A stretch of 10,985 nt of DNA from AWTP1-13 sp036280295. Lineage in GTDB: Bacteria > Pseudomonadota > Alphaproteobacteria > Rhizobiales > Hyphomicrobiaceae. Where the stretch lies: positions 1 to 10,985 of the forward strand of contig DASURA010000001.1 of the NCBI GenBank assembly GCA_036280295.1. Reading direction: 5' to 3'. Position 1 is the first letter of the stretch, and every line of letters starts with the position of its first letter. The notes under the pieces were generated by a model. The model was given only the letters and a program-made list of their open reading frames with translations, made no database searches and had not been told where the DNA came from. The translations under genes and the position numbers were made by a program. This document shows positions 1-6,026 of the stretch, one piece after another.

Positions 1-1194
1 GCTCACGCCCAGCGCTTTTGCCATCGGCCCGAACAGCCAGCCGCTCGCCGCGTCGCCGCCGCGGAACACGACGGTGTCGATGAAATTCTGCGCCTTGTAC
101 TTGTCCTCGGCAGGCACCACCGTGAACAGCGTGCGCAGCGCCGGGTTGGCGAAGGCGAACGCGACTGTCCGGTCCAGCACCATGACAGCCGCGATCGCCG
201 CCACCGAGGGCACCACGGCGAGGGCGATGATACCGGCGATTGCGGTTGCCGGCAAAGTTGCTGCCGTCAGCCCGGCGCCAAGGCGCCGCAGCAAGGCGCC
301 GGTGACGAGGAGCTGGGCGAGCACCGTAAGCACACTGATGGTCAGGTCCATGCGCGCAAACAGCTGCACGCGGTCGGCCGGAATGGAGAAGGCCGCGCCG
401 ACGATGCGGGTCTGCTCGAAATAGAAGTAGGTGCTGATGAGGTTGGCGATCAGCACCCACAGGGCGATGCGCAGCAGGTAGGGCGAGCGCCAGACGTTGC
501 GCGCGCCGGCCAGGATGCCGCCGGCGGCCAGACGGTCATCCTGGCCCCCGTTCTGCGCCGCGGCGCTGCCGATGGTACCGCGCATTGCCTGCGCGACAGC
601 CAGCGCCGCGACGAGAAAGCCCGCCGAGACCAGGAGCAGGTTGGCGGAGCCCAGTGCATGCACCAGGCTTTGCGTGATCAGCGGGCCGCAGATAGCCCCG
701 GCGCTGCCGCCGGCGGCGATCAGGCCGTAGAGCCGCTTGGCCTGGTCGTCGGTATACGTATCCGCCATCACGCTCCAGAACAGCGACACGGCGAACAGGT
801 TGAACACACTGACCCAGACGAAAAAGGCGCCTGCCGTAAGCACGCCGGCCAGGCCGGCGCGCATCGCCAGCCAGAAGGCGGCCAGGCAGCCGATGAAGAA
901 GAGATAGACGACAGGCACGATGCGCCGCTTGGCAAAGCGCGACACCACCCAGCCGAACAGCGGCACGGCGGCGACCATGACGAGGAAGACGATCACGAAC
1001 AGCGCCTGCAGCCACTCCCGCCCCACGCGAACCGCCATCTCCTCGCGCACCGGCCGGATTACGTAGTAGGCGGCCAGCACGCAGAAGAAGAAGGCGAACG
1101 AGCCGATCAGCGTTGGGGTCTCGCCGCGCTCGATGTGGGCGATGCGGCGCAGGAGGGAGGCGAGGCCGGTTGGCCCGGCAGGAGATTGCGACAT
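1..1194 (-). CDS. NTP/NDP exchange transporter-like (TLC/Npt family) membrane protein, C-terminus beyond window
   Basis: This reading frame is open from an ATG at 1194 to the left edge (398 codons, no stop seen), so the C-terminus is missing. The protein is a run of hydrophobic helices separated by short basic loops, as in a 12-helix major-facilitator-like carrier. Family marks are the N-terminal block YYVIRPVREEM (residues 43-53), a conserved WLQALF (61-66), and the loop MADTYTDDQAKRLYG followed by IAAGGSAGA (about 143-167). These match the bacterial Npt1/Npt2 branch of the ATP/ADP translocase (TLC) family. Characterised TLC members in Rickettsia and Chlamydia exchange ATP for ADP or import nucleotides; the branch in other bacteria has no settled substrate, so nucleotide transport is inference. 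It lies in the inner membrane. A GGAG lies 11 bases before the ATG. It is the last visible gene of a leftward run, 36 bases after the FkbM gene. It could also be described only as an MFS-type transporter. Confidence 0.8.
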   Translation of the reverse strand, partial: MSQSPAGPTGLASLLRRIAHIERGETPTLIGSFAFFFCVLAAYYVIRPVREEMAVRVGREWLQALFVIVFLVMVAAVPLFGWVVSRFAKRRIVPVVYLFFIGCLAAFWLAMRAGLAGVLTAGAFFVWVSVFNLFAVSLFWSVMADTYTDDQAKRLYGLIAAGGSAGAICGPLITQSLVHALGSANLLLVSAGFLVAALAVAQAMRGTIGSAAAQNGGQDDRLAAGGILAGARNVWRSPYLLRIALWVLIANLISTYFYFEQTRIVGAAFSIPADRVQLFARMDLTISVLTVLAQLLVTGALLRRLGAGLTAATLPATAIAGIIALAVVPSVAAIAAVMVLDRTVAFAFANPALRTLFTVVPAEDKYKAQNFIDTVVFRGGDAASGWLFGPMAKALGVS

Positions 1195-1230
1195 GGGGCG
1201 TTTGGCTCCGTTCTGATCGCTCTCAACTGC

Positions 1231-2085
1231 CTATATCTTCTTCCCCAGCAGACTGATGGCGGGCGCGCCTCTGAGGCGGCCCGTGACGCAGTCCCAGTCC
1301 TTGACGAACACCGCATTCGAAGCCGGAGGGCCGCTGGGGGCGGTGCTCAGAGCACGATGAAATGGATCGTAGTACGCGCGTTGAAAGCCGTGTCTGCTCA
1401 GCATGGTCACGATCTCTTCGCTGAGCGTTTCGAGAGCAACGACCTTGAGGCCGTTCTGTGCGAGCAGGCCTTGCGCTCCACGCACGACGGATGGCTCGTA
1501 GCCTTCGACATCCATCTTGATCATCAGCGGCTTCGCCGAGCCGATCAAGCCATCCAACCTGCGGACCGGGACCGTCCGCACGTTCGCATCTCCATCGCCA
1601 GCCACCCGGTTCATCGTGTCCATTCCGAACGTAAACGGAACTGCACCGTCGCACTCCCCCAAAGCCGTCTCGTGGACGATGACGCGGCTGCCGAGGCCGT
1701 TGAGGTCTATGTTTCGTCTCAAGGCGCGAACGGTGTCCGCATCGGGCTCGAATGCCCACGTCGTGGCCTCGCGCACGCCCGCGGCCAGAACGGTATAGCT
1801 GCCGACGTTGGCGCCGATGTCCAAGAAAAGATCGCCCGGCTGCAAGACGTGCAGCACCAGCATCATGTCGGCGAACTCGTGCAGGCCGGCGTAGACGTTG
1901 CCCGTCGCTCCTGTCATGCCGCGCCGAACCGCCAGCTTCTGCCCTCCGATCCACGGGACGATGATCTCGTCACGCAGCCGGCTGCGGACCTGCCAGGACA
2001 GGAAGCGAGCCCAGGCGCCCAATGGCGCGTCCCGCGTCAGCGGATGCGACGCGAAGAAGCGCGCGATGTCTGCAATAGCTGGCAC
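1231..2085 (-). CDS. FkbM family SAM-dependent methyltransferase
   Basis: A 284-residue class I methyltransferase of the FkbM family, which O-methylates small molecules, sugars or polysaccharides; the substrate here is unknown. The SAM-binding motif I is LFLDIGANVGSYT (86-98). The acidic end of strand 2 is FEPD (112-115), and the IKMDVEGYE block (189-197) is the hallmark of FkbM proteins. The family-typical VRRGMTGATGNVYAGLHEF (53-71) precedes motif I. The frame stays open upstream into the methionine synthase gene, but those extra residues are arginine/tryptophan/serine-rich shadow sequence. I therefore chose the GTG at 2085, 22 bases after the preceding stop; it places the conserved ARFFASHPL close to the N-terminus. 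The ribosome site (GGCAGG) is weak, which fits translation coupled to the upstream gene. Start choice is moderately certain; the family is certain. Confidence 0.88.
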   Translation of the reverse strand: MPAIADIARFFASHPLTRDAPLGAWARFLSWQVRSRLRDEIIVPWIGGQKLAVRRGMTGATGNVYAGLHEFADMMLVLHVLQPGDLFLDIGANVGSYTVLAAGVREATTWAFEPDADTVRALRRNIDLNGLGSRVIVHETALGECDGAVPFTFGMDTMNRVAGDGDANVRTVPVRRLDGLIGSAKPLMIKMDVEGYEPSVVRGAQGLLAQNGLKVVALETLSEEIVTMLSRHGFQRAYYDPFHRALSTAPSGPPASNAVFVKDWDCVTGRLRGAPAISLLGKKI

Positions 2086-2107
2086 GGAAGCGCCGGAGCT
2101 GCCTGCC

Positions 2108-3124
2108 CTACGCGCGCTCCCGCGCCAACGCCGCCCCCTTGGCGAGCGCCGCCAGCTTGGCATACGCCACATCGCGGCGCATCGGGGCCATGCCGCAGTT
2201 GGTGCAGAGCTGGATGCGGTTGGCCGGGACATATTTCGCCGCCTCGGCGGCGACGGCGGCGATCTCCTCCGGCGTTTCCACCACATCGGTGGCGACGTCG
2301 ATGGCGCCGACCAGGACGTCCTTGCCCTCAAGGAGGCCGATCAGGCTCACAGGCACCCGCGAGTGCATGCACTCCAGCGAGACCTGGCCGATGCTGCTTT
2401 TGGCGATAGCCGGAAAGATCGCCTCGTACTGGCGCCACTCGCCGCCCAGGCCCGCCTTCCAGTCGATGTTGGCCTTGATGCCGTAGCCGTAGCAGATGTG
2501 CACGGCGGTGGTGCACTTGAGGCCCTGGGCGGCGCGGTCCAGGGCGGCGATGCCCCAGTCGGTCACCTCGCCCATGAAAACGTTAAACGCCGGCTCGTCG
2601 AACTGGATCACGTCGACGCCGTCGGCCTGCAGGGCCAGCGCCTCCTGGTTCAGCAGCTCGGCCACGGCGAAAGCCATCTTCACCTTGTCGCCGTAGTGAC
2701 GGTCGGCGATGGTATCGGCAATCGTCATGGGGCCTGGCAGGGTGAATTTCAGCTTACGCTTGGTGTGGGCTCGTGCGGCCTGCGCCTCAAGGGCGTGCAC
2801 GCGGCCCTTCAGGCGCATTGGCGCCACCACCTGCGGCACCATCGCCTTGTAGCGGTCGTCGCGGATGCCCATCTCGACCTTGTGCGCGAAGTCGATGCCG
2901 TCGACCTGTTCCAGGAAGCCATGCACGAAGTGCTGGCGCGCCTGCTCGCCGTCGCCGACGATATCGATGCCCGCGTCTTCCTGCTGCTTGACGGCGAGAA
3001 TGGTCGCGTCGCGCTTGCCCGCTTCCAGCTCGGCGCCCTCAAGGCGCCAAGGCGCCCACAGCCGGTCGGGCTCGGCCAGCCATGAGGGCTTCGGCAGGCT
3101 GCCGGCGATGGTGGTCTCGAACAT
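2108..3124 (-). CDS. MesD-like core methionine synthase (cobalamin-independent MetE C-domain family)
   Basis: A 338-residue protein equal to the catalytic C-terminal barrel of MetE, without the MetE N-terminal half. It should transfer a methyl group to homocysteine to make methionine in the cytosol. The zinc site is complete: His209 and Cys211 in AVHICYG, Glu251 in SLECMHS, and Cys310 in CTNCG. VIQFDEPAF (172-180) supplies the acidic homocysteine-binding residue. The N-terminal AGSLPKPSWL and the VHICYGYGIKAN block resemble, from memory, the MesD branch of folate-independent methionine synthases rather than full-length MetE. MesD is reported to need oxygen and a partner, MesX (DUF1852); no such gene is visible here. 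The start has a strong AGGGAGG four bases upstream. It heads the leftward run mesD-like, fkbM, transporter. Family is secure; the MesD sub-assignment is an inference from motifs and length. Confidence 0.85.
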   Translation of the reverse strand: MFETTIAGSLPKPSWLAEPDRLWAPWRLEGAELEAGKRDATILAVKQQEDAGIDIVGDGEQARQHFVHGFLEQVDGIDFAHKVEMGIRDDRYKAMVPQVVAPMRLKGRVHALEAQAARAHTKRKLKFTLPGPMTIADTIADRHYGDKVKMAFAVAELLNQEALALQADGVDVIQFDEPAFNVFMGEVTDWGIAALDRAAQGLKCTTAVHICYGYGIKANIDWKAGLGGEWRQYEAIFPAIAKSSIGQVSLECMHSRVPVSLIGLLEGKDVLVGAIDVATDVVETPEEIAAVAAEAAKYVPANRIQLCTNCGMAPMRRDVAYAKLAALAKGAALARERA

Positions 3125-3152
3125 GGGGCCTCCCTGGACTCAAATGCTGGTG

Positions 3153-3174
3153 GCCGGCATGCTGCGGTGCCGGC
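3153..3174. promoter_or_regulatory. Hairpin in the leader of the methionine synthase gene
   Basis: Perfect 7-base arms GCCGGCA (3153-3159) and TGCCGGC (3168-3174) flank an 8-base loop, 29 bases upstream of the synthase ATG. It would form a stable hairpin in the leader RNA on the minus strand. I looked for a SAM-II or cobalamin riboswitch pattern around it and did not see one, so any regulatory role is inference. Confidence 0.3.
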
Positions 3175-3216
3175 GGCATTATTGCGTAGCCGAGGTTCTA
3201 CGGTTACTCCTCCATC

Positions 3217-3228
3217 TGCTTCGAAGCA
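3217..3228. promoter_or_regulatory. 12-base perfect palindrome in the divergent intergenic region
   Basis: TGCTTCGAAGCA is self-complementary over all 12 bases. It sits between the divergent methionine synthase and glutathione transferase genes, 35 bases before the transferase ATG. A palindrome in a divergent promoter region is a candidate operator for a dimeric regulator. No clear -35/-10 pair could be fixed on either strand. Confidence 0.3.
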
Positions 3229-3262
3229 ACAACGAGCCAGCCCAACCGGAAAAAGCCGTGCA

Positions 3263-3904
3263 ATGATCACCGAGCTGACGCTCTATGCGGATGCGACCTT
3301 TACGAGCCCCTATGCGATGTCGGTCTTCGTGGCGCTGACTGAAAAGGGGCTGCCGTTCGAGATCAAGACCGTCAACCTCGATGCTAACGACAACAAGGCG
3401 GCCGCCTACGCGCGCGTGTCATTGACCGAGCGCGTGCCAACCCTCGCTCACGGTGCCTTCCATCTTTCGGAGTCGTCGGCGATCACGGAGTATCTAGACG
3501 AGGTCTTGCCGGCTCCGGAATATCGTTCGGTCTATCCCGGCGAGAAGCAGGCGAGAGCGCGTGCAAGACAGGTTCAGGCGTGGATCCGCAGCGACCTGCT
3601 GCCGATCAGGGAAGAACGGCCGACATCAACAATCTTCTTCAATAGTCGGGTGGGCCGCCCGCTGAGCGAGCAGGGAACGGCAGCGGCGGCGAAGCTGGTT
3701 GCCGCCGCGGATGAGCTTGTCGGGGCCGATGCCGGGCACATGTTCGGGGATTGGTGTATTGCGGACACCGATTTGGCGGTGATGCTCATGCGGCTGATCG
3801 CTAACGGCGATTCCATGCCTTCCAAGCTTAGGCTCTACGCCGAACGGCAGTGGCAGCGTGAAGCCGTGCGGGGATGGGTGGCGCAGCCGAGGCCAGTGGC
3901 TTAG
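3263..3904 (+). CDS. yfcF: YfcF-type glutathione S-transferase
   Basis: A 213-residue cytosolic glutathione transferase, close in length to E. coli YfcF (214), whose reported activities include glutathione-dependent peroxide detoxification. The N-terminal thioredoxin-like domain begins LTLYADATFTSPYAMS, with Ser15 as the likely glutathione-activating residue. It continues with the cis-proline RVPTL (57-61) and the glutathione gamma-glutamyl contact LSESSAITEYL (68-78). The helical C-domain carries ARQVQAWIRSDLLPIREERP (101-120) and the fold-stabilising WCIADTDLA (164-172), both strongly YfcF-like. The ATG at 3263 matches the YfcF N-terminus; 32 in-frame codons upstream lack similarity and were left out. 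The ribosome site (CGGAAAA) is weak. It stands alone, divergent from the methionine synthase. The natural electrophile is unknown. Confidence 0.9.
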   Translation: MITELTLYADATFTSPYAMSVFVALTEKGLPFEIKTVNLDANDNKAAAYARVSLTERVPTLAHGAFHLSESSAITEYLDEVLPAPEYRSVYPGEKQARARARQVQAWIRSDLLPIREERPTSTIFFNSRVGRPLSEQGTAAAAKLVAAADELVGADAGHMFGDWCIADTDLAVMLMRLIANGDSMPSKLRLYAERQWQREAVRGWVAQPRPVA

Positions 3905-3958
3905 GTTGGGCCGAGCTTCGGGTCTTCGCTGAGGCCCGATTCAACGGTCAGGCTTGTC

Positions 3959-3986
3959 TGGTGCGATGATCGAGAAGTCCGCACCA
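3959..3986. promoter_or_regulatory. Inverted repeat upstream of the hydratase gene, candidate operator
   Basis: TGGTGCG (3959-3965) is repeated in inverse as CGCACCA (3980-3986), with a 14-base gap. The site ends 58 bases before the hydratase ATG, in the 140-base gap after the transferase. Position and symmetry suit binding of a dimeric repressor, but no regulator gene lies next to it. It could also act as a weak RNA hairpin. Confidence 0.3.
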
Positions 3987-4044
3987 TCGGTTTGGCCAGG
4001 TGGTCGTCGCCGCCAAGAGCCGAGACGCACATTCAGGGGGAAAG

Positions 4045-4818
4045 ATGTTTCAAGCCGCCGAGGCCGCCCGCTTCATCGATGCGGCGCACCGCACACGCGC
4101 GCCCTACCAGAACCTGCCGGAGGACATCGCGCCCGCGAGCGTCGCCGAGGCGTATGCCGCGCAGGCGGCGCTGGTGGAGCTGTGGGGGGCGCGGCTTGGG
4201 CCGGTTGCCGGCTTGAAGATCGCCACCACCACCAGGATCATGCAGGCGCTGATGGGCATCGACCATCCCTGCATGGGCACCATCTTCACTGAGCGTGTGC
4301 ACGCCTCGCCGACCACCATCACCAAGGCGGACTTCATCAACGTGCGCATCGAGTGCGAGCTGGCGGTGCGCCTCGGCTCCGGCCTGGCCAAGGCCGGCGC
4401 GCCCTATACGCGCGAAAGCGTGAGGCCGGCTGTCGCCGAGATCATGCCGGCGTTCGAGCTGATCGAGGACCGCGGTGCGGATTATAAAGCCACCAGGGCG
4501 CTGACACTCATCGCCGACAATGCATGGAATGGCGGCATCGTACTGGGGCCGGCGATACCATTGCCCGCCAGCCTCGACCTCAATGGCATCTCCGGTACGC
4601 TCAAGAGCACAGCCACGGAGACCCTCACCGGCAAGACCGACGACCCGCTCGGGGCGCTGGCCTGGCTGGCCAATACGGCGGCTGAGTACAATCGCCCGTT
4701 GACGGCGGGCATGGTGGTGATTACCGGCAGCGTGATCCCGACGGTGGACATCGCGGTGGGCGAGCGCTTGGACTTCGCGCTCGATGGCATCGGCGAGGTC
4801 TCGCTGACCGCGGCCTAG
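4045..4818 (+). CDS. 2-keto-4-pentenoate hydratase (MhpD/HpaH-type, fumarylacetoacetate hydrolase family)
   Basis: A 257-residue cytosolic enzyme of the FAH superfamily. MhpD-type members add water to 2-hydroxypenta-2,4-dienoates in meta-cleavage degradation of aromatic compounds; related members are decarboxylases. Visible family features are GLKIATTT (56-63, active-site lysine region), the metal-binding acidic pair in RIECELAV (Glu103, Glu105), a further glutamate in MPAFELIEDR (134-143, Glu138), and ADNAWNGGIVLG (157-168). A GSVIPTV block (228-234) near the end is also typical. Length fits the family (about 260). I chose the ATG at 4045 because AGGGGGAAAG lies directly in front; 15 earlier in-frame codons look unconserved. 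No other ring-cleavage genes are visible, so the physiological substrate is open. A small basic protein gene follows after 44 bases and may share its transcript. Confidence 0.85.
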   Translation: MFQAAEAARFIDAAHRTRAPYQNLPEDIAPASVAEAYAAQAALVELWGARLGPVAGLKIATTTRIMQALMGIDHPCMGTIFTERVHASPTTITKADFINVRIECELAVRLGSGLAKAGAPYTRESVRPAVAEIMPAFELIEDRGADYKATRALTLIADNAWNGGIVLGPAIPLPASLDLNGISGTLKSTATETLTGKTDDPLGALAWLANTAAEYNRPLTAGMVVITGSVIPTVDIAVGERLDFALDGIGEVSLTAA

Positions 4819-4862
4819 GGCGGTCGATTGCAACGAACGGTTGAAAACGAGAGGACAAGCAC

Positions 4863-5003
4863 ATGCCCAAAATGTCGGATTCCCGGCGCAAGGCGATCCA
4901 GTCCAAGCAGCGCCAGCTGGAGAATGCCAAGCTGCGCGAAAAGAAGATCGCCAAGAAGGCCGCCAATGCCAGCAAGGGCAAGAGCGCCGCGGCAGCGACG
5001 TAG
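4863..5003 (+). CDS. Small highly basic hypothetical protein (46 aa)
   Basis: A 46-codon frame with a good ribosome site (AGAGGA, 8 bases before ATG) and a clean TAG stop. The product starts MPKMSDSRRKA and has 14 lysine/arginine against 3 acidic residues. Its middle part, KQRQLENAKLREKKIAKKAA, looks like one amphipathic helix or short coiled coil, and an alanine/lysine tail follows. There is no signal peptide or membrane segment. I do not recognise a named family. Such composition suits nucleic-acid or ribosome contact, but that is only inference. It follows the hydratase by 44 bases in the same direction and converges with the YjbR-family gene. A spurious frame is possible, but spacing and ribosome site argue for a real gene. 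Confidence 0.6.
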   Translation: MPKMSDSRRKAIQSKQRQLENAKLREKKIAKKAANASKGKSAAAAT

Positions 5004-5100
5004 GCGGCAGGACGGCTACGAGCATCGCCCACTTTGAAACATGACGACGATCCACGGGCGCCTGATGACGATGCGGTGAGGGGGCGTGTGCTCCCAACCA

Positions 5101-5128
5101 GCGTCATGCCCGCGCAGGCGGGCACCCA
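5101..5128. repeat. Dispersed palindromic (REP-like) element between convergent genes
   Basis: The core TGCCCGC-GCAG-GCGGGCA (5107-5124) is a perfect 7-base-arm hairpin inside the motif GTCATGCCCGCGCAGGCGGG, which continues with CACCCAG. From memory this is a very common dispersed intergenic repeat in alpha- and other proteobacteria. It lies in the 152-base gap between two converging genes, where it could also help end transcription from both sides. Its first 16 bases recur exactly at 10525-10540. Confidence 0.65.
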
Positions 5129-5155
5129 GTGCACAGAGCGACAAGGGGCTCCGTT

Positions 5156-5515
5156 TCATTTGCCGTCATGCGCCGCCACCAGCCGCTTCGGTGCCCTGAG
5201 CCGCCAGGCCTGCTCCAGGCGGCGGCGCAACTGGGCGGCGCTGATGATCTTTAAGCGCACCAACATTGCCCCCCAGCCCTTGTAGTGATCGGTCTCGAAA
5301 TAGACCTCGGGGTCGGCCGCGAGCAGCATCTCCTTTTCGTCGAGGGCGCACAGCACGACCAGCGTCTCAGCGTCCTTGAGCCGAGCGAAGCCCTTACCGC
5401 CCACCTTCAATGCGGGCGTGCCGTACCACGTACTCTCCTCGACCTGGGGGAGGTGCGCGGCTGCGGCGCGCACGCGGTCGAAGAGATCGTTACTGCTGCG
5501 GGGCTTGGCCGGCAT
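5156..5515 (-). CDS. MmcQ/YjbR family protein
   Basis: A 119-residue small cytosolic protein of the MmcQ/YjbR (CyaY-like fold) family, annotated as DNA-binding but without an established role. Family marks are the opening helix followed by PQVEESTWYGTPALKVGGKG (23-42), FARLKDAETLVVLCA (43-57), the DEKEMLLAADPEVYFETDHY stretch (59-78), and KGWGAMLVRL (79-88) leading into a final helix LRRRLEQAWRL. Length matches the family (110-125). The start is well supported by AGGAGGAG just upstream of the ATG. It is transcribed alone, converging on the small basic protein gene; a 511-base gene-free region lies upstream of it. Confidence 0.88.
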   Translation of the reverse strand: MPAKPRSSNDLFDRVRAAAAHLPQVEESTWYGTPALKVGGKGFARLKDAETLVVLCALDEKEMLLAADPEVYFETDHYKGWGAMLVRLKIISAAQLRRRLEQAWRLRAPKRLVAAHDGK

Positions 5516-5550
5516 GCGCGTCTCCTCCTGGTTGCAGCTTGCAGCTGCCC

Positions 5551-5590
5551 CTCACCGTAGCCCTCTCCCCGCAAGCGGGGAGAGGGAATC
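5551..5590. repeat. Dispersed palindromic repeat with perfect 12-base arms
   Basis: CCCTCTCCCCGC (5561-5572) and GCGGGGAGAGGG (5575-5586) are perfectly complementary around a two-base loop. They are preceded by CTCACCGTAG. From memory this CTCTCCCCGC...GCGGGGAGAG unit is one of the commonest scattered repeats in alphaproteobacterial and some betaproteobacterial genomes. It sits just upstream of the YjbR-family gene, before its ribosome site. Confidence 0.7.
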
Positions 5591-5750
5591 CGCGGCGCCA
5601 ACATCTTTCCCTGATCCGGCTGTCTTTCCGCCGGAATCCTCCGATAGCAGACCGCGCACCTGACGAGCGCATATGTCCGGGCTCGCTGAGCCCCGGCCGG
5701 CGCGCGCCGCTCTGCGGCGGCAAAGCCGGCGTGAAGGCGGCGTCCAAGAC

Positions 5751-5778
5751 GGTGTCAGACCCCTCCGGATCTGACACC
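5751..5778. repeat. Inverted repeat GGTGTCAGA / TCTGACACC
   Basis: Nine-base perfect arms (5751-5759 and 5770-5778) flank a ten-base loop containing TCCGGA. The arms resemble REP-type palindromes that accompany single-strand (Y1) transposases in other proteobacteria. That link is from memory and inferential; no transposase is present here. Confidence 0.5.
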
Positions 5779-5897
5779 TGTGTAAACCCTGTCGGCTTAC
5801 TACGATCTCCGCTCCAGGTTGCGTTCCCGGTCTGGCATCGGCAGATGCTCGCCCGTTGGCAGGCCGGTTGGGCAGTAACCCGGAGCTCCGCCAGCGC

Positions 5898-5923
5898 GAA
5901 GCGGAGCCTTCGGCTCCCGCTTC
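5898..5923. repeat. Imperfect hairpin with TTC loop
   Basis: GAAGCGGAGCC (5898-5908) pairs with GGCTCCCGCTTC (5912-5923) across a three-base loop with one bulged base. It lies about 100 bases before the secreted protein ATG. It may be an eroded repeat unit or a structured leader; no run of T follows, so it is not an obvious terminator. Confidence 0.35.
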
Positions 5924-6026
5924 TGTGCTTGGCCGTGACCCAGGCTTGCATGCTAAGTTGCCTGGACTGCCGGCGACGGGGGCGACGACAAGGTGGACGA
6001 CGACAAGGCTTTGGCGGAGGTTGCCC

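Larger units (their letters stand above)
5516..6026. other. Gene-free, hairpin-rich intergenic region (511 bases)
   Basis: No open frame here has a ribosome site, family similarity or consistent composition; the long frames that cross it are shadows of flanking genes. It holds palindromes at 5561-5586, 5679-5693, 5706-5718, 5751-5778 and 5898-5923. It also has a 10-base direct repeat GACGACAAGG (5984-5993 and 5999-6008). The promoter of the YjbR-family gene should lie at its left end and that of the secreted protein gene at its right end. I could not place either with confidence. Confidence 0.6.

Noticed and set aside
2086..2331. N-terminal extension of the FkbM frame into the methionine synthase gene
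   Set aside because: The extra residues are Arg/Trp/Ser-rich and unlike any FkbM protein; the stretch is coding in another frame for the synthase C-terminus.
658..2409. 583-codon open frame on the plus strand
   Set aside because: It lies antisense to the transporter, FkbM and methionine synthase genes, has low-complexity His/Arg/Gln-rich sequence and no family resemblance. High GC makes such antisense frames common.
1898..3085. 395-codon plus-strand frame antisense to the methionine synthase
   Set aside because: The synthase on the other strand has a full zinc site and a strong ribosome site; this frame is its shadow.
3125..3262. Possible SAM or cobalamin riboswitch before the methionine synthase
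   Set aside because: I found a hairpin and a palindrome but not the conserved core bases of SAM-II, SAM-I or cobalamin riboswitches.
3905..3940. GGGCC...GGCCC stem after the glutathione transferase as a terminator
   Set aside because: Only a five-base outer stem with a long loop and no T run; too weak to call.
4033..5097. 354-codon minus-strand frame
   Set aside because: Antisense to the clearly recognisable hydratase and to the small basic protein gene.
5551..5590. 12-base-arm palindrome as a factor-independent terminator
   Set aside because: No T run follows on either strand and it lies upstream of, not after, the YjbR-family gene; it is better explained as a dispersed repeat.
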